Below, one piece after another: positions 11,561-23,636 of a stretch of 64,000 bases of DNA; position 1 is the first letter of the stretch, and each line of letters begins with the position of its first letter. Position numbers and translations under genes: made by a program. Under the pieces are notes generated by a model. That model was not told the DNA's origin, ran no database searches, and worked only from the letters and a program-made list of their open reading frames with translations. The DNA lies in assembly GCA_032622095.1 (NCBI GenBank), contig CP136068.1, positions 3,943,314 through 4,007,313 on the forward strand, given 5' to 3'. Source of the DNA: Siphonodentalium dalli (taxonomy: Eukaryota > Mollusca > Scaphopoda > Gadilida > Siphonodentaliidae).

Positions 11561-12007
11561 TCTATGACAAATTGGCGGGCGGAACCCGAATTCGAACTTG
11601 ACCTGTGTTTTGCTGGGAGAAAAACACATACCAACTTTGGTTCTGATCAAATAATCCAAACTGGAGTTATCGGTCGGAAACCAAAAATGTTAACAGACGG
11701 CCAAATTCTAAGTCGAAAAGGGCCGTAACTCATGTAAAAATAATTGGACGGAACCCATATTCGTACTTGGCCTGTATCTTTAGCTTGGAAATACACATAC
11801 CAACTTTGGTTCAGATCAAATAATCCAAACTGGAGTTATCGGTCGGAAACCAAAAATGTTAACAGACGGTCAAATTCTAAGTCGAAAAGGGGGCATAACT
11901 CTGGTGAAAATCGGCGGACGGAACCAGAATTCGAACTTGACCTGTCTTTTCTGCTAGTAAACCCACATACCAAATTTAATTTAATTTGGTTCACTCTAAC
12001 TAAAGTT
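11560..12007 (+). repeat. 173-bp core repeats (GGAGTTATCGGTCGGAAACC)
   Basis: Two to three tandem units; TTTGGTTC recurs at a spacing of about 173 bp (11635, 11808), with GTTAACAGACGG and TTCGAACTTGACCTG. The second copy is 13922-14369. It has the same general design as the 161-bp and 174-bp cores elsewhere in the window but a different sequence. Confidence 0.75.
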
Positions 12008-14369
12008 GTTTGATGAGCGGAACATTAACTTACTGGATCTTTAAAGTAATAAAGATAGGGGCTACATATATCTTAGTGAACCACAATGCCCATGCAGCAA
12101 CTTTGATAAGTGCTGACTGACGTAAGCGCAACAATCTGTGTCTCAAATAAATTGTTATCAAAACACAGATTTAAGACCGCGGAAATAAGCAGATTTAAAA
12201 GTGTGATTGAATTTATCCATGTATTTGACAAGTGGGTTTTCTATCACCATTCGATATGAAAAGGGGACATTTAAGCAGATAAGTTTCATTTTCGTCGGAC
12301 ACACTGACAAAGCCTGAGATGTGAAGAGCGAATTAATTGTCACCACTTCCGGCTGTCTTGGGGTTAACTGGAAATGTTTTTTAACATTCTGGAAGAAGTA
12401 TATGTCACTGATATATCTTTAAATCTTATGCAAAATCTATGAAAGATAACAAAATTATTAATAGTTTTATAGACCCATTCTGAATCTGAAATAATAAATG
12501 CATGCAGATCGAGCAACGTGGGATTGTTATGGATAGAAACATTCCCATGATGCATTGTTCTCGCGATCTGTAAAATGGTCTATAGTGATTACAATAAATT
12601 GAAACTGCATGAATTTGCATTTCTGCGATTTTGGAAATTTTCATGAAGTTTCAACGATACCTGTACTCTGAATGTCTGATCAGTATAGCTAATTACTTTG
12701 AATTTGAATAAAAGGCCGTCCGGCCACAGTGTCCCCCGAAAAAGTGGCTATACATTGGGGGAATCCGCTTTTCTGAAAAAAATAACAAGAACCCTCAATC
12801 AGATACTAAATCTCAGAACAAAATGGGTGGATCGTACCCATATTCGAACTTGACCTGTATTTCGAACTGATAAACGCAAATTCCAAATATGGTTCAGATA
12901 TGATCACACAAACTGAAGTTATCATCCGGAAACCAGAAATTGACAGAATTCAAAGTCGAAAGGGGCCACAACTCTCGCAAAAATGGGCGGAGCAAACCCA
13001 TTTTTGAACTTGACCTGTATTTTGGTCTGATAAACTCACCTATGCAATTTGATTTTGATCTAATAACCGAACCTAAAGTTATCATCCGGAAACCATTTCC
13101 GGACGCATAGACGGACGGACGCACGGACTGACACTGGCTATTTTAATAGTCCCCCGAAAAAATATTTGTGGGGTACAATAAAGTTGGTGATGGTTGTTTA
13201 CATTTTAATTTACTGACTGTCAGAGTAATGTATACACCAACTGAGAACCTAGTCATTTGGACGAGAATTAGCTCCATAAACTATAATGTACAGCATTTAA
13301 TATACACAACGTCATTCCTCAATAGCCAAGAAAATGACAGCGTGCATCAGTCTATCCGAGCAGCCGTGCACTTGTTTATATTTTCCGCAAAACAAAAATA
13401 CTAATTTCCAAAATGGGAATGCGAGACGAAACACAATTTGCAACCTATATCGTTTCCTAAATTCCAATTGTTGAACATCTTCAATTGTACATTACAACAC
13501 TTCAAATCTATCTCTGCCATTTTCAATTAATAAAACCGTGATGCACACAATGATCATGTAAATGAGTGTCTTGTATTAAATTATATACTAAGATGATGCA
13601 TCGTCATGGAACTAGTTCTGCAACAACATCAAAGACTCAGTTCTTGCTTTGTTGGGTGACAGGTATTGCATGACAAGGCAGATTCGACAGTTATTAACTT
13701 GTTGTGACAATGTAGTGTCTCTTTCAATGTGTCTCTTTCGTCATTTGATAACAGTTAATAACCAAGGTCAAACCATAACTGCATGCTCTGCAGTTAATGG
13801 TTCCATGACTGCTGTGTCACAGCGACTAAATGCAGTATAGAAATCCCTGTTATATTCCTTGACTGTCAATACCCTGGCAATGTAGTTAACTGCTGACAGC
13901 CTGGTAGTCGGCAAATTTTATTTCTATGACAAATTGGCGGGCGGAACCCGAATTCGAACTTGACCTGTGTTTTGCTGGGAGAAAAACACATACCAACTTT
14001 GGTTCTGATCAAATAATCCAAACTGGAGTTATCGGTCGGAAACCAAAAATGTTAACAGACGGCCAAATTCTAAGTCGAAAAGGGCCGTAACTCATGTAAA
14101 AATAATTGGACGGAACCCATATTCGTACTTGGCCTGTATCTTTAGCTTGGAAATACACATACCAACTTTGGTTCAGATCAAATAATCCAAACTGGAGTTA
14201 TCGGTCGGAAACCAAAAATGTTAACAGACGGTCAAATTCTAAGTCGAAAAGGGGGCATAACTCTGGTGAAAATCGGCGGACGGAACCAGAATTCGAACTT
14301 GACCTGTCTTTTCTGCTAGTAAACCCACATACCAAATTTAATTTAATTTGGTTCACTCTAACTAAAGTT
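12008..14369. repeat. Direct tandem duplication, unit 2 (2362 bp)
   Basis: Second copy of 9621-12007. At its right end the parental element continues (AAAGTTATCATCCGGAAACC), while at 12007 the same AAAGTT is joined to GTTTGATGAG. That makes 12007/12008 the duplication breakpoint. There is no long homology at the junction. Confidence 0.93.
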
Positions 14370-14692
14370 ATCATCCGGAAACCTCGGACTTGATGTTCTT
14401 TTTGGTACTACTGGTAGTCTACTGAATTGTATTAAATAACAACGATATATATTAGATATGAAACTTTAATTTTTAAGTTTCAATTGGTCTAAATTTCTGT
14501 GAAATACAGTAGGAACAGTTCAGCAAAGTGACCAATCCGTTGCCGTCTACCTCAAATTTAAGCCATTCTGAAGCATCATAGACGGCAAGGTCATTTCTGA
14601 TCCAACAACATACAGTCGCTTCACGTAATGTTCTATTGTTACGGGTGGTTTTAGTTTGATTAGTGTCTACTTTTCGCTTCTTTGATTCATTT
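14370..14692. other. Unassigned DNA
   Basis: About 320 bp with no ORF, no repeat shared within the window and no RNA gene seen. Confidence 0.4.
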
Positions 14693-15862
14693 TTAGCTAA
14701 ACTTACTTTGGAAGTTTGAGCTATTGTCGTGGTTTGTCGTCCGCTGTCCGTGTGTGCGTGTGTCTGTGTCCATCAACAATTTTTTTTGGCGCGGGCTACA
14801 GGTCGTACCTTTGGTCTGATCTTTATGAAATTTGTCATGACCGTTGACATTGACATGTATATGGGAACGAGTCATTTTGGTGTCATTCGGCCAAAAAACA
14901 TGGCCACTGGTGGCCATCTTGGATTTCAAAATTCAATCCATTGGCGCGGGGCTACAGGTCGTACTGTTTGTCTGATCAGCATGAAATTTGTCATGGATGT
15001 TAATATTGACATGTAGATTGGAACGAGTGATTTTGGGGTCGTTCAGCCGAAAAACATGGCCATCAGCAGCCATCTTGGATTTTACTTTTTACATGACAAA
15101 ATCCTTTGGCGCGGGCTACAGGTCGTACCTCTTGTCTGATGTTTATGAAATTGTCATGAACATTGCCATTGACATGTAGATGAGAACGAGTAATTTTGGG
15201 GTCATTCGGCTAAAAAACATGGCTGCTAGCAACCATCTTGGATTTCAAAATGTAATCCATTGGCACGGGCTACATGTCGTACTATTCGTTTGATCATCAT
15301 GAAATTTGTCATGGATGTTAATATTGACATGTAGATGGGAACGAGTCATTTTGGTGTCGTTCGGCCAAAAAACATGGACGTCAGCAGCCATTTTGGATTA
15401 TACTCTTTACATGACTAAATCCTTTGGCGCGGGCTACAGGTTGTAGCTTTGGTCGGAACTTCATGAAATTTCTCATGGATGTTAACAATGACATGTAGAT
15501 GGGAACAAGTCATCTTGGTGTTGTTCGGTCGAAAAACATGGCCGTCAGCAGCCATCTTGGATTTTACTCTTTACTGTTACATGACTAAATCCTTTGGCGC
15601 GGGCTACAGGTCGTACCTCTTGTCTGATGTTTATGAAATTGTCATGAACGTTGCCATTGACATGTAGATGGGAACGAGTAATTTTGGGTCATTCGGCAAA
15701 AAAACATGGATGCTGGCAGCCATCTTGGATTTCAAAATTGAATCCATTGGCGTGGGCTACAGGTCGTACTATTCGTCTGATCATCATGAAATTTGTCATG
15801 GATGTTAATATTGACATGTAGATTTTACTCTTTGCATAACTAAATCCTTTGGCACAAGTTAG
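14693..15862 (+). mobile_element. Core-repeat element (AGCTCAAC hairpin family), seven units
   Basis: Starts with a mutated hairpin (AGCTAAACTTACTTTGGAAGTTTGAGCT spread over 14695-14722), then a CGTCCGCTGTCCGTGTGTGCG tract. About seven ~160-bp units alternate between a form with GGATTTCAAAATTC and a form with GGATTTTACTCTTT. It ends without the usual GAGCTACAGTGTC terminus, so the 3' end is truncated. Confidence 0.85.
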
Positions 15863-16093
15863 TCATTTCAATTAGCACCTTTCCTTTCCTATATCGTCGC
15901 TTCGGTATCAAAAGGTCGTATCTCGGGTTCTGGCGCGAAATTTTTTATTATTGATTGGGCATCTGTGGTCAACGAGACGTACGAAAAATCAAGGTTGGTG
16001 CCCGTCAACCAATCAAAGCAATTATTATACGGTTTTGAAAAAAGACACGATTTGTCATTGGCCAATTTCTTAATATCATAATGTCGTATGTAC
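15863..16093. other. Unassigned DNA
   Basis: Short stretch between two repeats. No feature seen. Confidence 0.4.
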
Positions 16094-17296
16094 ATTATAG
16101 TTTATGGAGCTAATTCTCGTCCAAATGACTAGGTTCTCAGTTGGTGTATACATTACTCTGACAGTCAGTAAATTAAAATGTAAACCATCACCAACTTTAT
16201 TGTACCCCGCAAATTTTTTTTCGGGGGACTATTAAAATAGCCGTTGTCAGTCCGTGCGTCCGTCCGTCTATGCGTCCGGAAATGGTTTCCGGATGATAAC
16301 TTTAGGTTCGGTTATTAGATCAAAAGCAAATTGCATAGGTGATTTTATCAGACCAAAATACAGGTCAAGTTCGAATATGGGTTTGCTCCGCCCATTTTTG
16401 CGAGAGTTGTGGCCCTTTTCGACTTTGAATTCTGTCAATTTCTGGTTTCCGGATGATAACTTCAGTTTGTGTGATCATATCTGAACCATATTTGGAATTT
16501 GCGTTTATCAGTTCGAAATACAGGTCAAGTTCGAATATGGGTACGATCCACCCATTTTGTTCTGAGATTTAGTATCTGATTGAGGGTTCTTGTTATTTTT
16601 TTCAGAAAAGCGGATTCCCCCAATGTATAGCCACTTTTTCGGGGGACACTGTGGCCGGACGGCCTTTCATTCAAATTCAAAGTAATTAGCTATACTGATC
16701 AGACATTCAGAGTACAGGTATCGTTGAAACTTCATGAAAATTTCCAAAATCGCAGAAATGCAAAATCATGCACTTCCAATTTATTGTAATCACTATAGAC
16801 CATTTTACAGATCGCGAGAACAATGCATCATGGGAATGTTTCTATCCATAACAATCCCACGTTGCTCGATCTGCATGCATTTATTATTTCAGATTCAGAA
16901 TGGGTCTATAAAACTATTAATAATTTTGTTATCTTTCATAGATTTTGCATAAGATTTAAAGATATATCAGGGACATATACTTCTTCCAGAATGTTAAAAA
17001 ACATTTCCAGTTAACCCCAAGACAGCCGGAAGTGGTGATAATTAATTCGCTCTTCACATCTCAGGCTTTGTCAGTGTGTCCGACGAAAATGAAACTTATC
17101 TGCTTAAATGTCCCCTTTTCATATCGAATGGTGATAGAAAACCCACTTGTCAAATACATGGATAAATTCAATCACACTTTTAAATCTGCTTATTTCCGCG
17201 GTCTTAAATCTGTGTTTTGATAACAATTTATTTGAGACACAGATTGTTGCGCTTACGTCAGTCAGCACTTATCAAAGTTGCTGCATGGGCATTGTG
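16094..17296 (+). repeat. Fourth copy of segment R plus adjoining DNA, plus orientation
   Basis: Reverse complement of the right-arm outer end (about 9700-10925) and of 12030-13290. It includes the complete 5' end of the GTCCGTCC element with its G-run. It has more substitutions than the palindrome arms show between themselves, so it is an older copy. It leads directly into the 28-bp array. Confidence 0.9.
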
Positions 17297-17984
17297 GTTC
17301 AATAAGATATATGTAGCCCCTATGGTTCACTAAGATATATGTAGCCCCTATGGTTCACTAAGATATATGTAGCCCCTATGGTTCACTAAGATATATGTAG
17401 CCCCTATGGTTCACTAAGATATATGTAGCCCCTATGGTTTACTAAGATATATGTAGCCCCTATGGTTCACTAAGATATATGTAGCCCCTATGGTTCACTA
17501 AGATATATGTAGCCCCTATGGTTCACTAAGATATATGTAGCCCCTATGGTTCACTAAGATATATGTAGCCCCTATGGTTCACTAAGATATATGTAGCCCC
17601 TATGGTTCACTAAGATATATGTAGCCCCTATGGTTCACTAAGATATATGTAGCCCCTATGGTTCACTAAGATATATGTAGCCCCTATGGTTCACTAAGAT
17701 ATATGTAGCCCCTATGGTTCACTAAGATATATGTAGCCCCTATGGTTCACTAAGATATATGTAGCCCCTATGGTTCACTAAGATATATGTAGCCCCTATG
17801 GTTCACTAAGATATATGTAGCCCCTATGGTTCACTAAGATATATGTAGCCCCTATGGTTCACTAAGATATATGTAGCCCCTATGGTTCACTAAGATATAT
17901 GTAGCCCCTATGGTTCACTAAGATATATGTAGCCCCTATGGTTCACTAAGATATATGTAGCCCCTATGGTTCACTAAGATATAT

Positions 17985-18108
17985 GCAGCCCTCTTAATTC
18001 AGATTGTTTGGCTTCGGCAATCCGCTACGGCAACAGTATGCCGTGGCCCAGTTTGCTTCAGCAAATTGCTTCGGCAATGCTGATTGCCGTAGCCAATTAT
18101 GAAGGCTG
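17985..18108 (+). repeat. Inverted-repeat cassette 1 inside the 28-bp array
   Basis: Runs from GCAGCCCTCTTAATTCAG to GAAGGCTGTATATG. Its core is bounded by TTGGCTTCGGCAATC and GATTGCCGTAGCCAA, inverted repeats with one mismatch, and it contains further CGGCAA/TTGCCG words, so it can fold on itself. Confidence 0.9.
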
Positions 18109-18645
18109 TATATGTAGCCCCTATGGTTCACTAAGATATATGTAGCCCCTATGGTTCACTAAGATATATGTAGCCCCTATGGTTCACTAAGATATATGTA
18201 GCCCCTATGGTTCACTAAGATATATGTAGCCCCTATGGTTCACTAAGATATATGTAGCCCCTATGGTTCACTAAGATATATGTAGCCCCTATGGTTCACT
18301 AAGATATATGTAGCCCCTATGGTTCACTAAGATATATGTAGCCCCTATGGTTCACTAAGATATATGTAGCCCCTATGGTTCACTAAGATATATGTAGCCC
18401 CTATGGTTCACTAAGATATATGTAGCCCCTATGGTTCACTAAGATATATGTAGCCCCTATGGTTCACTAAGATATATGTAGCCCCTATGGTTCACTAAGA
18501 TATATGTAGCCCCTATGGTTCACTAAGATATATGTAGCCCCTATGGTTGACTAAGATATATGTAGCCCCTATGGTTTACTAAGATATATGTAGCCCCTAT
18601 GGTTCACTAAGATATATGTAGCCCATATGGTTCACTAAGATATAT

Positions 18646-18769
18646 GCAGCCCTCTTAATTCAGATTGTTTGGTTTCGGCAATCCGCTACGGCAACAGTAT
18701 GCCGTGGCCCAGTTTGCTTCAGCAAATTGCTTCGGCAATGCTGATTGCCGTAGCCAATTATGAAGGCTG
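18646..18769 (+). repeat. Inverted-repeat cassette 2
   Basis: Same as cassette 1 with one change (GGTTTCGG for GGCTTCGG). The offset from cassette 1 is 661 bp, which equals 465 plus seven 28-bp units. Confidence 0.9.
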
Positions 18770-19110
18770 TATATGTAGCCCCTATGGTTCACTAAGATAT
18801 ATGTAGCCCCTATGGTTCACTAAGATATATGTAGCCCCTATGGTTCACTAAGATATATGTAGCCCCTATGGTTCACTAAGATATATGTAGCCCCTATGGT
18901 TCACTAAGATATATGTAGCCCCTATGGTTCACTAAGATATATGTAGCCCCTATGGTTCACTAAGATATATGTAGCCCCTATGGTTCACTAAGATATATGT
19001 AGCCCCTATGGTTCACTAATATATATGTAGCCCCTATGGTTCACTAAGATATATGTAGCCCCTATGGTTCACTAAGATATATGTAGCCCCTATGGTTCAC
19101 TAAGATATAT

Positions 19111-19234
19111 GCAGCCCTCTTAATTCAGATTGTTTGGCTTCGGCAATCCGCTACGGCAACAGTATGCCGTGGCCCAGTTTGCTTCAGCAAATTGCTTCGG
19201 CAATGCTGATTGCCGTAGCCAATTATGAAGGCTG
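19111..19234 (+). repeat. Inverted-repeat cassette 3
   Basis: Identical in type to cassette 1, 465 bp after cassette 2. Confidence 0.9.
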
Positions 19235-21364
19235 TATATGTAGCCCCTATGGTTCACTAAGATATATGTAGCCCCTATGGTTCACTAAGATATATGTAGC
19301 CCCTATGGTTCACTAAGATATATGTAGCCCCTATGGTTCACTAAGATATATGTAGCCCCTATGGTTCACTAAGATATATGTAGCCCCTATGGTTCACTAA
19401 GATATATGTAGCCCCTATGGTTCACTAAGATATATGTAGCCCCTATGGTTCACTAAGATATATGTAGCCCCTATGGTTCACTAAGATATATGTAGCCCCT
19501 ATGGTTCACTAAGATATATGTAGCCCCTATGGTTCACTAAGATATATGTAGCCACTATGGTTCACTAAGATATATGTAGCCCCTATGGTTCACTAAGATA
19601 TATGTAGCCCCTATGGTTCACTAAGATATATGTAGCCCCTATGGTTCACTAAGATATATGTAGCCCCTATGGTTCACTAAGATATATGTAGCCCCTATGG
19701 TTCACTAAGATATATGTAGCCCCTATGGTTCACTAAGATATATGTAGCCCCTATGGTTCACTAAGATATATGTAGCCCCTATGGTTCACTAAGATATATG
19801 TAGCCCCTATGGTTCACTAAGATATATGTAGCCCCTATGGTTCACTAATATATATGTAGCCCCTATGGTTCACTAAGATATATGTAGCCCCTATGGTTCA
19901 CTAAGATATATGTAGCCCCTATGGTTCACTAAGATATATTTAGCCCCTATGGTTCACTAAGATATATTTAGCCCCTATGGTTCACTAAGATATATGTAGC
20001 CCCTATGGTTCACTAAGATATATGTAGCCCCTATGGTTCACTAAGATATATGTAGCCCCTATGGTTCACTAAGATATATGTAGCCCCTGTGGTTCACTAA
20101 GATATATGTAGCCCCTGTGGTTCACTAAGATATATGTAGCCCCTATGGTTCACTAAGATATATGTAGCCCCTGTGGTTCACTAAGATATATGTAGCCCCT
20201 GTGGTTCACTAAGATATATGTAGCCCCTATGGTTCACTAAGATATATGTAGCCCCTGTGGTTCACTAAGATATATGTAGCCCCTGTGGTTCACTAAGATA
20301 TATGTAGCCCCTATGGTTCACTAAGATATATGTAGCCCCTATGGTTCACTAAGATATATGTAGCCCCTATGGTTCACTAAGATATATGTAGCCCCTATGG
20401 TTCACTAAGATATATGTAGCCCCTATGGTTCACTAAGATATATGTAGCCCCTATGGTTCACTAAGATATATGTAGCCCCTATGGTTCACTAAGATATATG
20501 TAGCCCCTATTGTTCACTAAGATATATGTAGCCCCTATGGTTTACTAAGATATATGTAGCCCCTATGGTTCACTAAGATATATGTAGCCCCTATGGTTCA
20601 CTAAGATATATGTAGCCCCTATGGTTCACTAAGATATATGTAGCCCCTATCTTTATAGATATATGTAGCCCCTATGGTTCACTAAGATATATGTAGCCCC
20701 TATGGTTCACTAAGATATATGTAGCCCCTATGGTTCACTAAGATATATGTAGCCCCTATGGTTCACTAAGATATATGTAGCCCCTATGGTTCACTAAGAT
20801 ATATGTAGCCCCTATGGTTCACTAAGATATATGTAGCCCCTATGGTTCACTAAGATATATGTAGCCCCTATGGTTCACTAAGATATATGTAGCCCCTATG
20901 GTTCACTAAGATATATGTAGCCCCTATGGTTCACTAAGATATATGTAGCCCCTATGGTTCACTAAGATATATGTAGCCCCTATGGTTCACTAAGATGTAT
21001 GTAGCCCCTATGGTTCACTAAGATATATGTAGCCCCTATTGTTCACTAAGATATATGTAGCCCCTATGGTTCACTAAGATATATGTAGCCCCTATGGTTC
21101 ACTAAGATATATGTAGCCCCTATGGTTCACTAAGATATATGTAGCCCCTATGGTTCACTAAGATATATGTAGCCCCTATGGTTCACTAAGATATATGTAG
21201 CCCCTATGGTTCACTAAGATATATGTAGCCCCTATGGTTCACTAAGATATATGTAGCCCCTATGGTTCACTAAGATATATGTAGCCCCTATGGTTCACTA
21301 AGATATATGTAGCCCCTATGGTTCACTAAGATATATGTAGCCCCTATGGTTCACTAAGATATAT

Positions 21365-21488
21365 GCAGCCCTCTTAATTCAGATTGTTTGGCTTCGGCAA
21401 TCCGCTACGGCAACAGTATGCCGTGGCCCAGTTTGCTTCAGCAAATTGCTTCGGCAATGCTGATTGCCGTAGCCAATTATGAAGGCTG
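21365..21488 (+). repeat. Inverted-repeat cassette 4
   Basis: Same cassette. It is followed 466 bp later by the start of a fifth. Confidence 0.9.
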
Positions 21489-21830
21489 TATATGTAGCCC
21501 CTATGGTTCACTAAGATATATGTAGCCCCTATGGTTCACTAAGATATATGTAGCCCCTATGGTTCACTAAGATATATGTAGCCCCTATGGTTCACTAAGA
21601 TATATGTAGCCCCTATGGTTCACTAAGATATATGTAGCCCCTATGGTTCACTAAGATATATGTAGCCCCTATGGTTCACTAAGATATATGTAGCCCCTAT
21701 GGTTCACTAAGATATATGTAGCCCCTATGGTTCACTAAGATATATGTAGCCCCTATGGTTCACTAAGATATATGTAGCCCCTATGGTTCACTAAGATATA
21801 TGTAGCCCCTATGGTTCACTAAGATATATG

Positions 21831-21841
21831 TCAGCCCTCTT
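21831..21841 (+). repeat. Start of cassette 5, cut by the assembly gap
   Basis: TCAGCCCTCTT matches the first bases of the cassette and then runs into N. Confidence 0.75.
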
Positions 21842-21941
21842 NNNNNNNNNNNNNNNNNNNNNNNNNNNNNNNNNNNNNNNNNNNNNNNNNNNNNNNNNNN
21901 NNNNNNNNNNNNNNNNNNNNNNNNNNNNNNNNNNNNNNNNN
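21842..21941. other. Assembly gap of exactly 100 N
   Basis: 100 N is a conventional placeholder, so the real distance is unknown. The DNA on the two sides is unrelated, and the join between the array and the block at 21942 should not be trusted. Confidence 0.99.
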
Positions 21942-22951
21942 GCACAAAACAAGCGCAGAGGTTCGTCGTTCTGACCAGGCGTATTACCGTCGCCATGACA
22001 GCGCAAAGCGTACTAACAACGCAATGACAACGACGTGAGCGCATTAAGAGCGTTTACGGCGTGGAGGAAACGCAGCGAGGGCGTGTGAGAGCGTGAGACC
22101 TGACAAAGCAGGAACGAAATGGCTCGTACACACAGCGACGTGGCTAGAGGGTTTCCGTTGGGGGGTGTCAACCTTGGGAAATTCCAACTGAACCCCCCTT
22201 GAGTTAGAATCAGACCGAACACAAGTTTTGCATAATTCCATTGCACCCCCCCCCCCCCCCCCCCCCCCCCTTGCACCTTGGTTCTCTTGTTTTAACAGAT
22301 TGAAAATTTCTGACAACTCAAAGCAAAAGCCAGCCTGATCGCAGCGGTGTGTGACAGTGGTATGAGCAGACTGCATTTCAAAGTGGGATTGTACTGTAAA
22401 CTTGCTGTAAACGCCGGAAGAACGCCATGTATAACGCTTGGGCGTAAAGCGAGCGCCAGGAGTCGCAGTGGCAGCACAATGTGGACGTTCTATGAGCGGG
22501 AACCAGTCCATAACACCCCATGCCAGCGCAATAAGTTTTGGACAAAGCCTCAATGAGCGTATTAAGGACGGGAAAGGCACGTAGTGAGAATTTGATTAAG
22601 CTTACTGTAGTCACAAAAGACAAGATTAATTTCTTGCTGCGATCACGAGAAGCTAATATGCGATCTTGCTATGTCCACATAAAGCTCACGTCGCTCGCTT
22701 GGCGCTTTGCTTTGCGCTGTCACGGCGACAGTACTACGTTCTGGCCAGAACGCCGAGCCTCTGCGCTTGTTTTGTGCATGCATAAAACAAGCGCGGCGCT
22801 CTGGCACCTATGGGCGACCATGGAGATCCTCGCCCGTTGTAGCCAGTGTCCACTGCGTCACCAATCGGTTCTTGGAGACCTTAGTGCGTTTAGGTGGCCG
22901 CTTTGGTACTTTTGCAGCGCAATGAGAGCGCCGGCCTGAGTGTGACAGGGG
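21942..22951. repeat. GC-richer unclassified block with inverted ends
   Basis: Composition changes sharply after the gap, with many GAGCG/CGCTC words. The left end (21942-22010) is a diverged reverse complement of about 22702-22779; both contain CTCTGCGCTTGTTTTGTGC in one orientation or the other. A run of 25 C lies at 22246-22270. The longest reading frame, 22044-22580 on the minus strand (178 codons), passes through the C run as poly-Gly and shows no recognisable domain. Most likely an interspersed repeat or part of a foldback element. Confidence 0.55.
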
Positions 22952-23636
22952 TTTTAGACCTAATAACAATGAAACACACAGTTAGACCTGATAACAATGA
23001 AACACACGGTTAGACCTAATAACAATGAAACACGCGGTTAGACATAATAACAATGAAACACGCGGTTAGACCTAATAACAATGAAACACACGGTTAGACC
23101 TAATAACAATGAAACACACGGTTAGACCTAATAACAATGAAACACACGGTTAGACCTAATAACAATGAAACACACGGTTAGACCTAATAACAATGAAACA
23201 CACGGTTAGACCTAATAACAATGAAACACGCGGTTAGACCTAATAACAATGAAACACACGGTTAGACCTAATAACAATGAAACACGCGGTTAGACCTAAT
23301 AACAATGAAACACGCGGTTAGACCTAATAACAATGAAACACACGGTTAGACCTAATAACAATGAAACACACGGTTAGACCTAATAACAATGAAACACACG
23401 GTTAGACCTAATAACAATGAAACACCCGGTTAGACCTAATAACAATGAAACACACAGTTAGACCTAATAACAATGAAACACACGGTTAGACCTAATAACA
23501 ATGAAACACACGGTTAGACCTAATAACAATGAAACACACGTTTAGACCTAATAACAATGAAACACACTGTTAGACCTAATAACAATGAAACACACGGTTA
23601 GACCTAATAACAATGAAACACACGTTTAGACCTAAT
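22952..23636 (+). repeat. Second 28-bp minisatellite, about 24 units
   Basis: Units read GACCTAATAACAATGAAACA plus an eight-base tail that varies between ACACGGTTA-like and ACGCGGTTA-like forms. Its sequence is unrelated to the 17-21 kb array although the unit length is the same. Confidence 0.97.

Larger units (their letters stand above)
9621..12007. repeat. Direct tandem duplication, unit 1 (2387 bp)
   Basis: Runs from GTTTGATGAGCGG (9621) to CTAACTAAAGTT (12007) and is repeated head-to-tail as 12008-14369. The length difference is explained by one extra 28-bp unit here (9668-9722 holds two, unit 2 has one) and a 3-bp insertion near 13195 in unit 2. The first part is the outer end of the right palindrome arm. 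Confidence 0.93.
17297..21841 (+). repeat. 28-bp minisatellite array, about 145 units
   Basis: Head-to-tail units containing GGTTCACTAAGATATATG then TAGCCCCTAT, nearly identical over 4.5 kb. Five ~122-bp cassettes interrupt it. A stretch at about 20085-20310 shows a three-unit pattern (CTGTGG, CTGTGG, CTATGG), an 84-bp higher-order repeat. At 20650 the phrase CCCCTATCTTTATAG repeats part of the array's natural right flank, as if two arrays had been joined. The array ends at the assembly gap, so its true length is unknown. Confidence 0.97.

Noticed and set aside
22044-22580. 178-codon minus-strand open frame
   Set aside because: It runs through a poly-C tract (poly-Gly), overlaps other frames of similar length, and has no domain or splice context.
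17297-23636. 28-bp repeat arrays resembling CRISPR repeat length
   Set aside because: Units abut directly with no unique spacers, the host is an animal and no cas genes are present.
22952-23636. Relationship between the two 28-bp minisatellites
   Set aside because: Equal unit length only; the unit sequences cannot be aligned.
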